A stretch of 5,773 nt of DNA from Bacteroidota bacterium (GTDB taxonomy: Bacteria; Bacteroidota; Ignavibacteria; Ignavibacteriales; Ignavibacteriaceae), in assembly GCA_021793635.1 (NCBI GenBank), contig JAJYSI010000240.1, positions 1-5,773 of the forward strand, in the 5' to 3' direction. The translations under genes and the position numbers were made by a program. This document shows positions 4,864-5,773 of the stretch, piece by piece (positions within the stretch are counted from its first letter, which is position 1; each line of letters starts with the position of its first letter). Below the pieces are notes generated by a model. It saw only the letters and a program-made list of their open reading frames with translations, ran no database searches and was not told the origin of the DNA.

Positions 4864-5385
4864 ATGTTTGATACCACACATATTCACCCGATGATAATTC
4901 ATTTTCCGATTGCTCTTTTAATAATCGGCTTTATGTTCGATTTATTCGGAGTTCTTGTCAAGAAAGAATTCTTTAGCAAGACAGGTTTCTATTTATTAAT
5001 TTTGGGAACGTTAGGAGTAGTTGCTGCATATATTTCCGGAAATATTGCCGGTGAAGGAATTGCCGAAGCAGGTTCTTTAAAGCAGGCAATCGAAACTCAT
5101 GAAGATGCCGCAGCGCTTACTCTCTGGCTGATGGTAATAACCTCGGTTGTTAGAATAGGATTGGTGATGCTGAAAAAATTCAAAGGAGCTTTTCAATTAA
5201 TTTACCTTATCCTTTTTTTAGCAGGCGTTCTTTCGATTGCTCGTACCGGCTTTTACGGAGGCGAACTTGTTTTCAAGCATGCTGCTGGAATTCAATTTAA
5301 TTTAGGTGCCGGTTTGGATTCGGGAAGTTCCGAAGGAACCGAAAGCCGGAGTACGGAAGTTCAAAAAGAAAATGATAACGATTAA
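4864..5385 (+). CDS. DUF2231 four-helix membrane protein
   Basis: The protein has 173 aa from ATG 4864 and matches DUF2231 (PF09990), whose members have no proven function. It opens with the hallmark 'HPMIIHFPIALLI'. Four membrane helices are visible at about 11-32, 41-60, 83-103 and 110-127. The loops between helices 1-2 (VKKEFFSK) and 3-4 (KKFKG) are basic and so probably cytoplasmic. That puts the N-terminus, the helix 2-3 loop and the C-terminus in the periplasm. His6, His8, His13, His79 and His139 then all lie on the periplasmic side, a layout that could hold a metal or heme; this is inference. The tail (about 150-173) is Ser/Glu/Asp-rich and probably disordered. The gene diverges from SCO1 and is followed 17 nt later by a response regulator in the same direction, suggesting one operon. 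A role in copper or redox handling is suggested by neighbours only. Confidence 0.85.
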   Translation: MFDTTHIHPMIIHFPIALLIIGFMFDLFGVLVKKEFFSKTGFYLLILGTLGVVAAYISGNIAGEGIAEAGSLKQAIETHEDAAALTLWLMVITSVVRIGLVMLKKFKGAFQLIYLILFLAGVLSIARTGFYGGELVFKHAAGIQFNLGAGLDSGSSEGTESRSTEVQKENDND

Positions 5386-5402
5386 AGGGATAATATTTTT
5401 TA

Positions 5403-5773
5403 ATGCGAATATTAATTGTTGAAGATGAGCCAGGCATAGCTAATTTTTTAAGAGACGGATTAACCGAAGAATTCTTTGCCGTAGACGTAGTTGATAACGG
5501 GAATAAAGCTGTGGAACTTGCATATATAAATGAGTATGATTTAATCCTTCTGGATTGGATGATTCCTGGTGTTAGCGGAATTGAAGTCTGCAGACAGATT
5601 CGGAAATCAAATTCAGCAATTCCGATAATTTTTCTAACTGCAAAGGATACCGTTGCTGATACTGTTTTTGGCTTGGATTCCGGTGCAAACGATTATATTA
5701 AAAAGCCGTTTAAGTTTGAAGAACTGCTTGCCCGCATTAGAGTTCAGTTGAGAACCAAAGAAGGCGAGCAGAA
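5403..5773 (+). CDS. OmpR/PhoB-family response regulator, receiver domain (3' end beyond the window)
   Basis: An ATG at 5403 opens a frame that runs off the window end (123 residues seen). The visible part is a complete receiver domain. It shows the acidic pair Glu7/Asp8 in 'ILIVEDEPG', phospho-acceptor Asp51 in 'LILLDWMIPGVSG', Thr79 in 'IIFLTAKD', and Lys101 in 'GANDYIKKPF'. The 'FEELLARIRVQLR' end is typical of OmpR/PhoB-type regulators, so a winged-helix DNA-binding domain of about 100 residues should follow. It is the target of a sensor histidine kinase, probably encoded next. The start lies 17 nt after the DUF2231 stop; an AAGGG about 12 nt upstream is a weak, far Shine-Dalgarno site, so coupling is likely. 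Nearness to SCO1 and PCu(A)C suggests a CusR/CopR-like metal regulator, but the receiver alone cannot prove the signal. Confidence 0.9.
   Translation, partial: MRILIVEDEPGIANFLRDGLTEEFFAVDVVDNGNKAVELAYINEYDLILLDWMIPGVSGIEVCRQIRKSNSAIPIIFLTAKDTVADTVFGLDSGANDYIKKPFKFEELLARIRVQLRTKEGEQ

Overview
The window is AT-rich except for its first ~115 bases. Most of it reads like a Bacteroidota/Chlorobi-group bacterium, and Ignavibacteria is my best guess. The reasons are lipoproteins with a short signal peptide and a 'CSKDNPVSPS'-type linker, a DUF4382 protein, a UPF0175/DUF3368 toxin-antitoxin pair, and a possible Bacteroidota-style promoter (TAnnTTTG). This assignment is inferred from style; no database search was possible.

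Layout. Bases 2 to ~115 (+) are a GC-rich internal piece of gatA of proteobacterial type. It is joined mid-gene to the 3' part of an AT-rich, minus-strand BON-domain gene, which breaks both genes and most likely marks an assembly or library chimera. Next comes a minus-strand DUF4382 lipoprotein gene with a strong strand-specific terminator. A divergent intergenic region with repeat and palindrome signals separates it from a plus-strand formyltetrahydrofolate deformylase gene (purU). A two-gene toxin-antitoxin module (UPF0175 antitoxin, DUF3368 PIN-like toxin, 8-nt overlap) follows.

The right third looks like a copper-handling locus. On the minus strand, an SCO1/SenC lipoprotein is followed 1 nt later by a PCu(A)C copper chaperone with a perfect H-x10-M-x21-H-x-M site. 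Diverging from them on the plus strand are a four-helix DUF2231 membrane protein, whose histidines are all predicted on the periplasmic side, and an OmpR/PhoB-family response regulator cut by the window end. The 179-bp region between the two arms carries four 11-bp-phased TTTAAG-like repeats, a spaced inverted repeat and a repeated AATGACA. These are plausible binding sites for the neighbouring regulator.

How they may work together (inference): SCO1 and PCu(A)C would pass Cu(I) to cytochrome oxidase CuA or handle periplasmic copper. The DUF2231 protein could be a membrane metal or heme partner, and the two-component regulator could control both arms. No tRNA, rRNA, CRISPR array or insertion sequence was seen. 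No gene-free stretch exceeds 300 bases; the two longest gaps (725-944 and 1737-1977) are described under their sites.
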